A DNA stretch of 59,605 nucleotides, from positions 1 to 59,605 of the forward strand of contig PMYL01000051.1 in the NCBI GenBank assembly GCA_003170825.1. Reading direction: 5' to 3'. Under the pieces are notes generated by a model. That model ran no database searches. It saw only the letters and a list, made by a program, of their open reading frames with translations, and was not told the origin of the DNA. Of the stretch, positions 1 through 7,831 are shown in pieces. The translations under genes and the position numbers were made by a program. The stretch comes from Acidobacteriaceae bacterium. Its GTDB lineage: Bacteria; Acidobacteriota; Terriglobia; Terriglobales; Acidobacteriaceae. Numbering within the stretch: position 1 is the stretch's first letter; every line of letters starts with the position of its first letter.

Positions 1-8
1 TAGATCAC

Positions 9-34
9 CCCAACGACGAAGACCTGTCGTTGGG
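9..34. repeat. Structured stem-loop repeat, type S, copy 1
   Basis: A perfect 9-bp inverted repeat (CCCAACGAC at 9-17, GTCGTTGGG at 26-34) encloses the loop GAAGACCT. A second copy with the same loop but a changed and still paired stem lies at 13002-13029 inside a coding region. It sits downstream of the minus-strand gene that ends at 126 and could serve as a 3' stem-loop, although no T-run follows. What is seen is the pairing and the shared loop; any function is inferred. Confidence 0.6.
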
Positions 35-74
35 ACCCCGAAACGGCAAAAAAGTCGTCGCGGCGACACGCCGC

Positions 75-89
75 GAGGGTGGGGCACCC
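75..89. repeat. Half copy of GGGTGGGGCACCC repeat
   Basis: The sequence GAGGGTGGGGCACCC matches the right arm of the palindromic repeat found complete at 19505-19566 and 24958-25005. The left arm (TCCCACCC) is not present here, so this is a partial copy. Confidence 0.45.
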
Positions 90-125
90 AGATGGATGGG
101 GCGCTCCAGAGCGGCCGGATCGAAT

Positions 126-896
126 CTATTTATTGTCGTTGCCGGTGAGGCGGAAGGTGATGGTGCCCCAGAAGAGGCGGGCGCGCATCTGCACGGGCAG
201 GTGGCGCTCGTCGTCGGTGTACCAGATCCAGATTTTGCCGCGGTTTTTCACCACGCCGGCGTCGGCGGTGGGCTGGACGCGCAGGGTTTTGAAGGTTCCC
301 AGGGGGGTCTTGATCTCTTCACGGCCTTCCACCTTCATGGTTACCGGCACAGTGTGCAGGGCGTCCACCACCGGGATGACGAAGGAATGTCCCAGCGTCA
401 TGGACTGCGATGAGGCATAAAAGATTCCCGTCAGCAGGTCGGTGAGACAGCCTTGCACGGGCGACTCCACGTGCTTGGGCTGGCCGGTGACCAGATTCTT
501 CTCGTCCAGAATGGATTTGGACTGGGCGTAGTCCAGCTTGAGCGTGGAGCTGATCTGGCGGCGGCCCTCGACGGTCTGCTTGTCGAACTCGTAGGTGCAG
601 CCCTTTTCGCGGTCGAAGGTGGACTGGAAGCGGTCGCCGACATGGAAGAGCAGGTTGATGGCGCCGATGGTGTCTGCATTGGCGGTGATGCGCTCACGAT
701 TGCCCGTTGCTTCAAAGTGAAGAACGGCGGTCCCGGCGGGAAAGACTCGCCAGTCCACTGAGTATGTGAGGGTCTGCTTTTGCGGGAAGCTGAAGCCGGC
801 GCGCGGCGGCGCGAGTTGGGCCGCCTGCTGGCCAAGAGCCACGGCGGCCAGGGCAAGGGCGCAAAGAGCGGTTGCTACGGCTGTGCGCGTCTTCAC
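126..896 (-). CDS. DUF3108 family exported protein
   Basis: This is a 256-residue protein with a clear signal peptide (hydrophobic core ATALCALALAAVAL, probable cleavage before the Gln at about residue 23). The body fits the DUF3108 family: beta-rich, with the FPQKQTLTYSVDWRVFPAG opening and a C-terminal IWIWYTDDERHLPVQMR segment typical of periplasmic or outer-membrane-associated proteins of diderm bacteria. The biochemical role of the family is not established. It lies 49 bp downstream of the methyltransferase gene and shares its strand with the LPS genes, so it may be the last gene of that transcript. An envelope role is inferred from this position only. The ATG start precedes the signal peptide directly. 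The stop is TAG. Confidence 0.8.
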   Translation of the reverse strand: MKTRTAVATALCALALAAVALGQQAAQLAPPRAGFSFPQKQTLTYSVDWRVFPAGTAVLHFEATGNRERITANADTIGAINLLFHVGDRFQSTFDREKGCTYEFDKQTVEGRRQISSTLKLDYAQSKSILDEKNLVTGQPKHVESPVQGCLTDLLTGIFYASSQSMTLGHSFVIPVVDALHTVPVTMKVEGREEIKTPLGTFKTLRVQPTADAGVVKNRGKIWIWYTDDERHLPVQMRARLFWGTITFRLTGNDNK

Positions 897-945
897 CGGC
901 AGGCAGGGCTCCTTAATAAAACCGACTTATGGGCGCGAGAAACGC

Positions 946-1584
946 TCACCGCAGCCCATGGATGAGCGCGGCGAGAGCCGACCGCAGGAAGAGCAGGCTT
1001 AGGTACAGCAGTGCGGTCCCTATAGCAGCATTGTACTCGCGGTGCCTGAGGTAGAGCACAAAGGAGAAGCTGCCGGCATGGGCTTCTGCGCGAGCCGGGG
1101 TCAAACGCGGAATCAAGCGGGGAACCCGGCGGCAGTACTGTTCAAATTCGGGAAAGGCAGCGCGCAGGAAACGCTCCTCCGAGGCAATGACCGGGACGTA
1201 AATCACGCAAAAACCAGCGGCCAGCACCAGCGCCACCGGCCAACTGAGCAGCGCCAGCGCAAAACCAGCGGCGATGAGCATGGAGCCCAGGTAAAGCGGG
1301 TTGCGGGTGTGCGCGTAGGGGCCGGTCACGGTCAGCTCGCGGTTCTTTTTCACGTAGCCGGCGGCGTAAGCGCGGAGCCAGAGGCCGGGCAGCACCAGCG
1401 CCAGGCTCCAGGCCACGGCGGCCGGCAGGGGCGCGCGCCGCCAAAGATCAAATAGATAGAGGGCCGCAGTGAGAAAGCCCAACGGCACGCGGATGCGGCG
1501 GGCCGCCGTCTGCCAGCGGGCGATCCAATCCGGATGCGGAGGATTGGGTTGCGAGTTGCCGGGCTGGGTTCCAGGCTGGGTCAT
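946..1584 (-). CDS. Isoprenylcysteine carboxyl methyltransferase-like membrane protein
   Basis: This is a 212-residue integral membrane protein of the ICMT/phospholipid methyltransferase type. The signature GPYAHTRNPLYLGSMLIAAG and the downstream RFLRAAFPEFEQYCRRVPRL segment are the SAM- and substrate-binding C-terminal half of this superfamily. Several hydrophobic helices flank it, including two at the extreme C-terminus. The substrate cannot be told from sequence; bacterial members methylate diverse lipids or thiols. I chose the ATG at 1584 because it overlaps the heptosyltransferase stop codon as ATGA, which indicates translational coupling. A longer open frame to 1899 exists, but its extra residues are the out-of-frame image of the heptosyltransferase. 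The C-terminal tail after about residue 160 is longer than in minimal ICMT proteins. Confidence 0.8.
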   Translation of the reverse strand: MTQPGTQPGNSQPNPPHPDWIARWQTAARRIRVPLGFLTAALYLFDLWRRAPLPAAVAWSLALVLPGLWLRAYAAGYVKKNRELTVTGPYAHTRNPLYLGSMLIAAGFALALLSWPVALVLAAGFCVIYVPVIASEERFLRAAFPEFEQYCRRVPRLIPRLTPARAEAHAGSFSFVLYLRHREYNAAIGTALLYLSLLFLRSALAALIHGLR

Positions 1585-2663
1585 GGAGCGGTCTCCTGTG
1601 CCAGCAGTTCGCCGGCGGCCCGAAGCACGTCTTCCGGCTGGATGGTCAGCAGGCCGGCCTCGGGCGCCGTATGGCGGGTGTGGTCGCGGCGGCTGTCCGG
1701 GCTGCGCAGCACTTTGAATCTGGTTCCGAAGGGGCCGTTGCGGCTGGGGTCGGTGGGTCCGTAGATGCCCACTACCGGCCGGGCGAGGGCGCAGGCCAAG
1801 TGCAGCGGGCCGGTGTCTCCGGCAACGCACAAGGCGATCCGGCGGGTGAGGGCGATCAACTGGTCCAGAGAGCAGGTGAGGGGAGCAGCCGCACCGCAAG
1901 TGCCTTGGGCGATGACTTCGGCGAGCGTCTCCTCACCGGGACCGGCGTTGACCAGCACGCGGAAGCCGCGGTCGATGAGGCCCTGAGCGACGGCGGCGTA
2001 GCGCTCCGCCGGCCAGCGCTTGGCGCCCCAGCCGGCGCCGGGGTTGATGAGCACGGCGGGCTGGCTCGTGTCAGGGGGCAGAATCCGGTCGGCCCACGCC
2101 TCGGCGACGGGGTCTACGGGAAGCCAGGGCTTTGCGGGCGTGAGATCGTCGCCGGCTACGGCCGAGGCCAGCTCAACGTCCTGCTCGATCACGTGCGCGC
2201 CGAGGGTGGTGACGCGCTCGGTAAACAGCCAGCGCGCAATCCGCTCGCGCGGTTCGGCCTCGCCAATCAGGCGCCGGCAGCCCGCGAGACGCCCCACCAC
2301 AGCCGAACGGATTGCCCCTTGCAGGTCGAGGACGGCGTCGTAGCCGCCGGCACGGAGCGCGCGCCGCAAAACCTTGATTTCATGGAGGGTCTTCAGACGG
2401 AACGGGGCTTTTCGCCACTCTTTGGTGGGCGCCAGGTGCAGGTGGTCCACAAGCGGCTGAGGCTGCCGAGGGTCCTGGCCGGTCCCGCGGCCGGTGCTGC
2501 CTTCAGCCGCCAGCAGCGCCCGCCAGCACGGTTCGACCACCCAGTCGATCACCCAGCCCGGATGGGCCAGCCGCAGCGCCGTCACTGCCGGCAGCGCGTG
2601 CAGAATGTCGCCCATAGCGCCCAAACGGACCACAAGCAAGCGAAACTTGGACTGCGTCTGCAA
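1581..2663 (-). CDS. waaC: LPS heptosyltransferase (glycosyltransferase family 9)
   Basis: The 360-residue product fits the ADP-heptose:LPS heptosyltransferase I family (GT9), which adds heptose to Kdo2-lipid A at the cytoplasmic face of the inner membrane. The N-terminus has the family opening LLVVRLGAMGDILHALPAV, and the C-terminal half carries the nucleotide-sugar site GDTGPLHLACAL followed by PVVGIYGPTDPSRNGP. Residues about 54-68 hold an arginine/glycine-rich insertion (STGRGTGQDPRQ) between the usual beta strands, a mild oddity. It is translationally coupled to the methyltransferase gene by an ATGA overlap and lies on the same strand as waaA and lpxK. WaaC versus WaaF is judged from the overall N-terminus and length. 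Function as an LPS heptosyltransferase is well supported; the exact acceptor is inferred. Confidence 0.88.
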   Translation of the reverse strand: MQTQSKFRLLVVRLGAMGDILHALPAVTALRLAHPGWVIDWVVEPCWRALLAAEGSTGRGTGQDPRQPQPLVDHLHLAPTKEWRKAPFRLKTLHEIKVLRRALRAGGYDAVLDLQGAIRSAVVGRLAGCRRLIGEAEPRERIARWLFTERVTTLGAHVIEQDVELASAVAGDDLTPAKPWLPVDPVAEAWADRILPPDTSQPAVLINPGAGWGAKRWPAERYAAVAQGLIDRGFRVLVNAGPGEETLAEVIAQGTCGAAAPLTCSLDQLIALTRRIALCVAGDTGPLHLACALARPVVGIYGPTDPSRNGPFGTRFKVLRSPDSRRDHTRHTAPEAGLLTIQPEDVLRAAGELLAQETAP

Positions 2664-2757
2664 GCTCTGATTTTCTCACATAGGCGGGTGAGGCGGAGAC
2701 GGACAGTTTACGAGGCTAGCATCCGCGTGGCGCAACGTAGTCCCCTCATATCGCGCG

Positions 2758-3321
2758 CTAAAATCGCCTAAAGCTCGCCAATACCTTTGGCTCAATTTCC
2801 TTCGTCACCTGTGCGGGAGACTTGTCGTCAAGGTACGGCCCAGAGAATTCGATGGAGAACGTTTGACCTCGTAAGCCGAAATAGAAAACATCTGGATAAG
2901 CTACACCACCGCCGCCCGGCCCGTAGTAGTAGAAGGTTTGAAACTTTGTGGGAATGGGATCAGGCGGCCAATCTTCCATTCCTGTCGGAGCAAACCGCGT
3001 GAGTCCATCCCTGCGAAACAGCCAGTCATAGTGGATAACATCGATCGTGGTGTCCTCATCGTATGAATCTGACTTGGCGTCGGGACTCGTGTCTTGCAAC
3101 CTGCCTAAGCATTGAGCCGGATAGGTCCACCCTTCGATCATAGCTCGAACGGGTTTGTAATTTGGCGGATATTCAAAGCAGAAGCGGTACTTATGGTTGA
3201 TATATACTCGCCAGCCAGGCTGCGTTGGATGCGCGTTGCAAGGAGATTGTTCCGTTGCTGAAATTGACGGAGAATAACAGATGCCAAGCAAGAATACGCT
3301 CATAACGAGGCTCAATCTCAT
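2758..3321 (-). CDS. Small exported protein of unknown function
   Basis: This is a 187-residue protein with a signal peptide (MRLSLVMSVFLLGICYSPS). After it come an aromatic-rich domain with a FCFEYPPNY motif, a glycine run in YYYGPGGGGVAYP, and a C-terminal FSIEFSGPYLDDKSP segment. I do not recognise a named family; the FEYPPNY pattern resembles small secreted or lipoprotein domains with a PsbP-like look, but that is weak. I placed the start at the ATG at 3321 because AAGGAG precedes it with good spacing; an upstream ATG at 3351 would overlap lpxK by 11 bases. Base composition is visibly lower in GC and its codon use more A/T-ending than in the flanking LPS genes, which suggests later acquisition. 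It sits 19 bp after lpxK. Confidence 0.72.
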   Translation of the reverse strand: MRLSLVMSVFLLGICYSPSISATEQSPCNAHPTQPGWRVYINHKYRFCFEYPPNYKPVRAMIEGWTYPAQCLGRLQDTSPDAKSDSYDEDTTIDVIHYDWLFRRDGLTRFAPTGMEDWPPDPIPTKFQTFYYYGPGGGGVAYPDVFYFGLRGQTFSIEFSGPYLDDKSPAQVTKEIEPKVLASFRRF

Positions 3322-3340
3322 GCGCCCTCTCCTTGTTTTC

Positions 3341-4354
3341 TTAAGTACCATTATGCTCTGATTTCTTCGCCAGCCGATCGATCAGCCAATCCAGCGCGGC
3401 GTCCCGGTCCTCAATCTTAATGCGCAGGCCGGCGGTCTTGAGCGGCAGGGATTCCGGGAAGACGGAAGCGAGCTTGCCTAGTCGGACCTGATCTTTTTCG
3501 GTGGTGATCAGCGCTGTTGCTCCCGTCGTGCGGGCTGCGGCTGCAAAGCGCTTCACGTCGGCAGGGGTGTAGCGGTGGTGATCGGGGAAGGCGAGTTGGG
3601 CGGCAATGTGCAGGCCGGCGGATTCGAGACCGGCAAAAAACTGCTCCGGGCGGGCGATGCCGCAGAAGACGACGACGGAGCCATCGACAGCCGGAACCGC
3701 CATTTTGCGGTGCAAACGCCAGACCGGTCCTTGCCAGCCCCAGGCCTTTAGCTCCGCCTCCAACCCCGGATCGTCGGCGGGAATCGCAATCACTCCGGCC
3801 CGGCGGGCGGCCTTGAGCGGTTCACGCAGGTTGCCGGTCGGAAGCAGGCTGTCCGTCAAGTCCCGCCGGTCGAGGAGCAGAATGTCTACATCCCGGTGGA
3901 GCTGGCGATGCTGAAAGCCATCGTCGAGCAGATGAACGGTGGGCCGGCGGCGGTCTTGCTTGTCAGCAGAGCCTAGTGCGGCTTCGGCCATCCGGCCAGC
4001 TTGGTAGCGCTGCCCTGCCACGTAGACCAGCACGCCCGTCTGGCGGGCAATCAGGAGGGGCTCGTCGCCGAAGTCTTCGGTCGTTCCGTCCGGGAGGACG
4101 CGGGCGGGGAGTTGGCCCTGGCGGCCATAGCCTCGGGAGAGTACGTCCACCTGGAAGCCGCGCTGCGTGAGCGCCCTGGCGAGAGCGATGGTGAGCGGGG
4201 TCTTGCCTGAGCCGCCAGTGGAGAGGTTGCCGATGCTGACGACCGGCCAGCGGAGGCGGCGGACCGGCTCCCAACCGTTCTCGATGCGCAGGTTGCGCAG
4301 GGCCAGTCCTGCAGCATAGAGCGGCGTGAACGGAGCCAGCCAAGGGCGTTTCAT
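3341..4354 (-). CDS. lpxK: Tetraacyldisaccharide 4'-kinase LpxK
   Basis: The 337-residue protein phosphorylates the 4' position of tetraacyldisaccharide 1-phosphate to give lipid IVA, at the inner-membrane face in lipid A synthesis. The N-terminus begins with a short membrane-associating helix, followed by the family P-loop in SIGNLSTGGSGKTPL (about residues 40-54). Further conserved pieces are DVLSRGYGRQ, FGDEPLLIARQTG, HLLDDGFQHRQLHRD and the C-terminal LITTEKDQVRL, all diagnostic of LpxK. Length is normal. Its ATG overlaps the waaA stop codon as ATGA, so the two are translationally coupled, an order (waaA-lpxK) that is common. The function call is solid. Confidence 0.96.
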   Translation of the reverse strand: MKRPWLAPFTPLYAAGLALRNLRIENGWEPVRRLRWPVVSIGNLSTGGSGKTPLTIALARALTQRGFQVDVLSRGYGRQGQLPARVLPDGTTEDFGDEPLLIARQTGVLVYVAGQRYQAGRMAEAALGSADKQDRRRPTVHLLDDGFQHRQLHRDVDILLLDRRDLTDSLLPTGNLREPLKAARRAGVIAIPADDPGLEAELKAWGWQGPVWRLHRKMAVPAVDGSVVVFCGIARPEQFFAGLESAGLHIAAQLAFPDHHRYTPADVKRFAAAARTTGATALITTEKDQVRLGKLASVFPESLPLKTAGLRIKIEDRDAALDWLIDRLAKKSEHNGT

Positions 4355-5658
4355 GCAGTCTGGCCCCCCTTGACGAGCAGGTCTTGCAACGCCCGAACCG
4401 TTCGCTCCGTGGCGCCGGCCTGGCTTGCGAGAACCGTCTGTGCGCGCGCCCCCATCGCCGTGGCCGCGGTCCGGTCCCGCAGCAGCTCGATCAAGGCCGC
4501 GGCCAGGTATTCTTTGGCGGCGATATGGACTGCATGGTGCGCCAGCAGGTCGTTGGTGATGGCGCGGAAGTTGGCGTAGTGCGGACCCATTACGATGGGA
4601 ACGCCGAACTGGGCCGGCTCCAGGGGATTGTGGCCGCCGGCGGGAATCAGGCTGCCACCGACGAAGGCCACGGCGGCCAGCGAGTAGACCGGGGCCAGTT
4701 CGCCGATGGTGTCGAGGAGGACGATTTCGCCGGGGCGGAGTGGGCGAGGCGCGCGGTCCCGTTCAGTAAGCCAGGATGAACGCTTGATCCACGCGGCTCC
4801 GGAGTTCTCCAGCAGCGCCGCTACCGCGGCGAACCGCTCCAAATGGCGGGGAGCAAGGATCATGGCCAGTTGCGGATCGGCTTCGAGCAGTTGCGGCCAA
4901 GCCTCCACAAGTGCGGCTTCTTCACCTTCCAATGTGCTGCCGGCCACAACGAGGCGCAGATCCGGCGCAAGGGCCTTCAACTGGCGGGTGGCGTCGGTTT
5001 CGCGAGCTACGCGCACGTCGAATTTCAGATTGCCGTTGACCGTAAGCCGCTCCGGCAGACAGCCGATGGCTTTGAGCCGGCCGGCGTCGGTCTCGCTCTG
5101 GGCCAGCACACGGCTGAGGCGCCCCAACAGGGGTTTCCACAGGTTCCGCAGCAGCCGGTAGCGCGGCCAGGAGCGGTCGGAGATGCGGGCATTTACCACC
5201 GCTACGGGGATTCCCCGGCGGAAGCAGCCGCTGAGCAGGTTGGGCCAGAACTCCGTCTCGGCGAGGATGAGCAGCTGGGGATTCAGCGCTTTGAGATATG
5301 CATGAACGGCCCAGGGCAGGTCGAGCGGGCAATAAAAGACCCGGTTGGCGCCGAACCGCTCGCGAGCAAGCTCCTGGCCGGTGCGGGTGGTGGTGGAGAT
5401 GACCAGATGAAACCCAGGAAAGGCACGATCCAGCTCCCTAACCAGCCGGCTTGCCGCAAGCACCTCGCCGACCGAGACGGCATGGAGCCAGATGAGCGGG
5501 CGTTCTCCACCCAGATCGGCAAGTGCAGATGGAACTCTGCCCAGGCGGGCCGCCAGCCCTTCGCGGTATTTTTGCGTGGTGGCCATCCGCCACAGCCACC
5601 AGGGGGCTCCGGCCACCAAGGCCGCCAGCAGTGCCAGGTTGTAGAAAAAGAGAATCAT
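4351..5658 (-). CDS. waaA: 3-deoxy-D-manno-octulosonic acid (Kdo) transferase WaaA
   Basis: This 435-residue GT-B glycosyltransferase (family 30) transfers Kdo to lipid IVA at the inner membrane. An N-terminal membrane anchor (FFYNLALLAALVAGAPWWLW) precedes the diagnostic segments IWLHAVSVGEVLAA, ETEFWPNLL, VVNARISDRSW and VAGSTLEGEE. The C-terminal sugar-nucleotide site reads FVGGSLIPAGGHNPLEPA with GVPIVMGPHYANF. Length fits the family. It is the first gene of a coupled unit with lpxK, and together with waaC they form a lipid A/inner-core set. It is transcribed divergently from the exported protein gene at 5715. Whether it adds one or more Kdo residues cannot be read from the sequence. Confidence 0.95.
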   Translation of the reverse strand: MILFFYNLALLAALVAGAPWWLWRMATTQKYREGLAARLGRVPSALADLGGERPLIWLHAVSVGEVLAASRLVRELDRAFPGFHLVISTTTRTGQELARERFGANRVFYCPLDLPWAVHAYLKALNPQLLILAETEFWPNLLSGCFRRGIPVAVVNARISDRSWPRYRLLRNLWKPLLGRLSRVLAQSETDAGRLKAIGCLPERLTVNGNLKFDVRVARETDATRQLKALAPDLRLVVAGSTLEGEEAALVEAWPQLLEADPQLAMILAPRHLERFAAVAALLENSGAAWIKRSSWLTERDRAPRPLRPGEIVLLDTIGELAPVYSLAAVAFVGGSLIPAGGHNPLEPAQFGVPIVMGPHYANFRAITNDLLAHHAVHIAAKEYLAAALIELLRDRTAATAMGARAQTVLASQAGATERTVRALQDLLVKGGQTA

Positions 5659-5714
5659 GAGTAACGGAACTTGCCTTCCCCGGGTCTAACCCTCAAATGA
5701 TACAGTCATGCACG

Positions 5715-6365
5715 ATGAGAACCTTGCGGGCAATTCCGCCGTTCTTGCTCTGGCTGGCGCTGCCGGCCGTGGCCAGCGTCCATACCCCGCCTCCCGTGCA
5801 GCCGGCTACATCGTTTGCCGCGGTCGAGGTGCATGACGACGAAAAGGTGGCCATTGCCGCCGAACCCTACAACACGCGCGAGAAGGAAGCCATCTTTCGG
5901 GTCGATTATCTCAGCCACGGCGTGATGCCCGTGCGGCTGATCGTGACCAACAACGGCAACCGGCCCATCAGCCTGCGCGACGCGCGGATTCTTTTCCTCA
6001 CTGCCGCCGGAGACAAGATTCAGGCCGCCGAGCCCGAAGACGTGGAACGGCTGATGACGCGCAAGGAACGGGAGGGGAGCAAGATTCCGATGCCCGGCCC
6101 GATCCCTGACATCAAGCTCAAGCCCAAGGCCAGCAACAAGGAGATCGAGCAGGACTTCGACACCTTCGAGTACCAGGCTCTGGTGGTCGAGCCGCACACC
6201 ACACACGCCGGATTCCTGTTCTATGACGTTTCAGAGCTCGACCACCCGCTCAAGGGCGCCAAGCTGCACCTGCGCGAGCTGCGCGACGCCGACGGCAACG
6301 AGCTCTTCTATTTCGAGATTCCCTTCGACAAGTACCTCAAATCCAAGTCCAGCCAGATGAACTGA
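5715..6365 (+). CDS. Exported protein of unknown function
   Basis: This 216-residue protein begins with a signal peptide (MRTLRAIPPFLLWLALPAVASV). The mature part contains an immunoglobulin-like strand pattern (IFRVDYLSHGVMPVRLIVTNN), a polar linker rich in Lys/Glu (RKEREGSKIPMPGP) and a C-terminal FLFYDVSELDHPLKGAKLHL segment. It resembles conserved acidobacterial periplasmic proteins without assigned function; I cannot name a family. An in-frame ATG 18 bases upstream (5697) is possible, but the ATG at 5715 gives a normal positively charged signal-peptide start. Neither start has a good Shine-Dalgarno sequence. It stands alone, divergent from waaA and convergent with queD. Confidence 0.7.
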   Translation: MRTLRAIPPFLLWLALPAVASVHTPPPVQPATSFAAVEVHDDEKVAIAAEPYNTREKEAIFRVDYLSHGVMPVRLIVTNNGNRPISLRDARILFLTAAGDKIQAAEPEDVERLMTRKEREGSKIPMPGPIPDIKLKPKASNKEIEQDFDTFEYQALVVEPHTTHAGFLFYDVSELDHPLKGAKLHLRELRDADGNELFYFEIPFDKYLKSKSSQMN

Positions 6366-6405
6366 AGGGCAACGGCCTGGTTGTTCGGCTGTCGGCGGGT
6401 GACTC

Positions 6406-6783
6406 CTACTCGTAGTAGGTAGCTGTGGTCGTGTCCGTCTCCCAGATGGTGCAGTCCTTCACGCGCACCCGGCCCTGAGTCATCCCGGCAAGTTGCTCAT
6501 TGGTCTGGTCGTAGAAGTATTTGGCGATGTTCTCTGCCGAGGGGTTCAGGACCGTGAAGGGCTCCAGGTCATTGAGCATCCGGTGGTCGATGCGGTCGAT
6601 AACCGGGCGCAGCACTTGCTTGAGCAGCTTGAAATCGAGCAACAGGCCTGCCTCGTCCAGCGCGGCCCCGGCCAGGGTGACGCAGACCTTGTAGTTGTGC
6701 CCGTGCGGGTTCTCGCACTTGCCCTTATAGTTGCGGAGATAGTGGCCGGAGGAGAAACCGGCTTCCACGGTGACTTCATACAT
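6406..6783 (-). CDS. queD: 6-carboxy-5,6,7,8-tetrahydropterin synthase QueD
   Basis: The 125-residue enzyme converts 7,8-dihydroneopterin triphosphate to 6-carboxytetrahydropterin, the second step of queuosine precursor synthesis. The zinc ligands are the His in SSGHYL and the two in NPHGHNYKV; the catalytic Cys lies four residues before them in KGKCENPHGH. The DHRMLND segment supplies the Asp/His pair, and WETDTTTATYYE at the end supplies the conserved Glu. Length is that of the bacterial QueD/PTPS-I family. The same fold also serves sepiapterin-related chemistry, but the CxxxHGH pattern favours QueD. No other queuosine gene is nearby. Confidence 0.92.
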   Translation of the reverse strand: MYEVTVEAGFSSGHYLRNYKGKCENPHGHNYKVCVTLAGAALDEAGLLLDFKLLKQVLRPVIDRIDHRMLNDLEPFTVLNPSAENIAKYFYDQTNEQLAGMTQGRVRVKDCTIWETDTTTATYYE

Positions 6784-6829
6784 CGGCGTCAGCTCTTGTC
6801 CTGTGCGGGGAAGAATCCCTGCTTTGATT

Positions 6830-7093
6830 TTAGTTCTTTTCGCCCCGGCGTTTGCGCCGCGCCGCCTGCCGCGCCTCTTCGCTGCGCCGGTCCACCTGCT
6901 CGAAGAGGTGGCTCATCACGCCGATGAGCGCCGAAAGCAGCCCGAAAAGCAGCAGGAACATCGCCACCGTGCGCCACAGCGATCCGTTGGCCGGCAGTCC
7001 GGGCTGGAAGCTCGAAGGCGCCAGCGACATGCCCGCTGAGACCAGCGCGAAGAAGACCAGTGTGGCGGCCAGAATGTAGAAGTTGCGCGACAT
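6830..7093 (-). CDS. Small two-helix membrane protein
   Basis: This 87-residue protein has two predicted transmembrane helices (FYILAATLVFFALVSAGM and LWRTVAMFLLLFGLLSALIG) and a strongly basic C-terminal tail (RRSEEARQAARRKRRGEKN), which by the positive-inside rule should be cytoplasmic. No family is recognised. I chose the ATG at 7093, which gives a short basic N-terminus before the first helix; an upstream ATG at 7147 would add a non-hydrophobic leader. It lies 46 bp downstream of nothing coding on its strand except the nicotinamidase gene further right, and it precedes queD. Function is unknown. Confidence 0.6.
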   Translation of the reverse strand: MSRNFYILAATLVFFALVSAGMSLAPSSFQPGLPANGSLWRTVAMFLLLFGLLSALIGVMSHLFEQVDRRSEEARQAARRKRRGEKN

Positions 7094-7155
7094 GATTCCG
7101 TGGGACGGGGGAAAGACCGCTCCGTCTGTTGCGATTCTACCGGGCAACGGCTATC

Positions 7156-7785
7156 TCAGCCGAGAAGCGCCGCGCTCTCGATCAGCGCGACCCCGGCCTG
7201 GGCAAACTGGGCTTCGATCTTCGCGACCGAACCGTCCAGGTCGATCGCCCGGCACGCGTCGCGCAGAATGACGGCCTGCAAGCCCAAACGCCGCGCATCA
7301 AGGGCCGAGAAGCCAACGCAATAGTCGTAAGCAAGTCCGGCCAGGAAGACGCGGGTCAGGTTCTGGTCGCGCAGATAATCGGCCAGGCCGGTTGAGGTAA
7401 CGAGATCGTTCTCAAAGAACGCCGAATACGAATCGATGTGCGGGCTGAAGCCTTTGCGCAGGATGATTTCCGCCTCCGGCAAATGGAGCGCGGGGTGAAA
7501 CTCAGCGCCCTTGCTGCCCTGAATGCAATGGTCGGGCCAAAGGGTCTGCATTCCGTAACTCAGCTCGACCTGCTCGAACGGCTGTTTCCCCGGATGAGCG
7601 CAGGCGAACGAAGCGTGGCCCGCGGGGTGCCAGTCCTGCGTGAGAACAATATGCTCAAACTTCGACGCGACCCGATGGATGACATCAATGACAGCGTCCC
7701 CATCGGCAACGGCCAGCGCGCCGCCGGGGCAGAAGTCGTTTTGTACGTCGATGACTAGGAGTGCATCTTGTTTGGTGATCTGCAT
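7156..7785 (-). CDS. pncA: Nicotinamidase (isochorismatase-like hydrolase)
   Basis: The 209-residue protein belongs to the cysteine hydrolases that deamidate nicotinamide to nicotinate for NAD salvage. The catalytic triad can be read: Asp in LLVIDVQNDF, Lys in IILRKGFSPHIDSYSAFF, and the nucleophile Cys in LAGLAYDYCVGFSALDA. The metal site is the Asp and two His in TQDWHPAGHASF, and WPDHCIQGSKGAEFH is the characteristic PncA segment that separates it from generic isochorismatases. Length is typical. The downstream gene on this strand is the small membrane protein, and the upstream neighbour is the DinG-like helicase; no NAD pathway cluster is visible. Confidence 0.93.
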   Translation of the reverse strand: MQITKQDALLVIDVQNDFCPGGALAVADGDAVIDVIHRVASKFEHIVLTQDWHPAGHASFACAHPGKQPFEQVELSYGMQTLWPDHCIQGSKGAEFHPALHLPEAEIILRKGFSPHIDSYSAFFENDLVTSTGLADYLRDQNLTRVFLAGLAYDYCVGFSALDARRLGLQAVILRDACRAIDLDGSVAKIEAQFAQAGVALIESAALLG

Positions 7786-7831
7786 TGATTTCCCTCAAAG
7801 ATGAATTGTGCATGATCAACTCGAACGGCCG

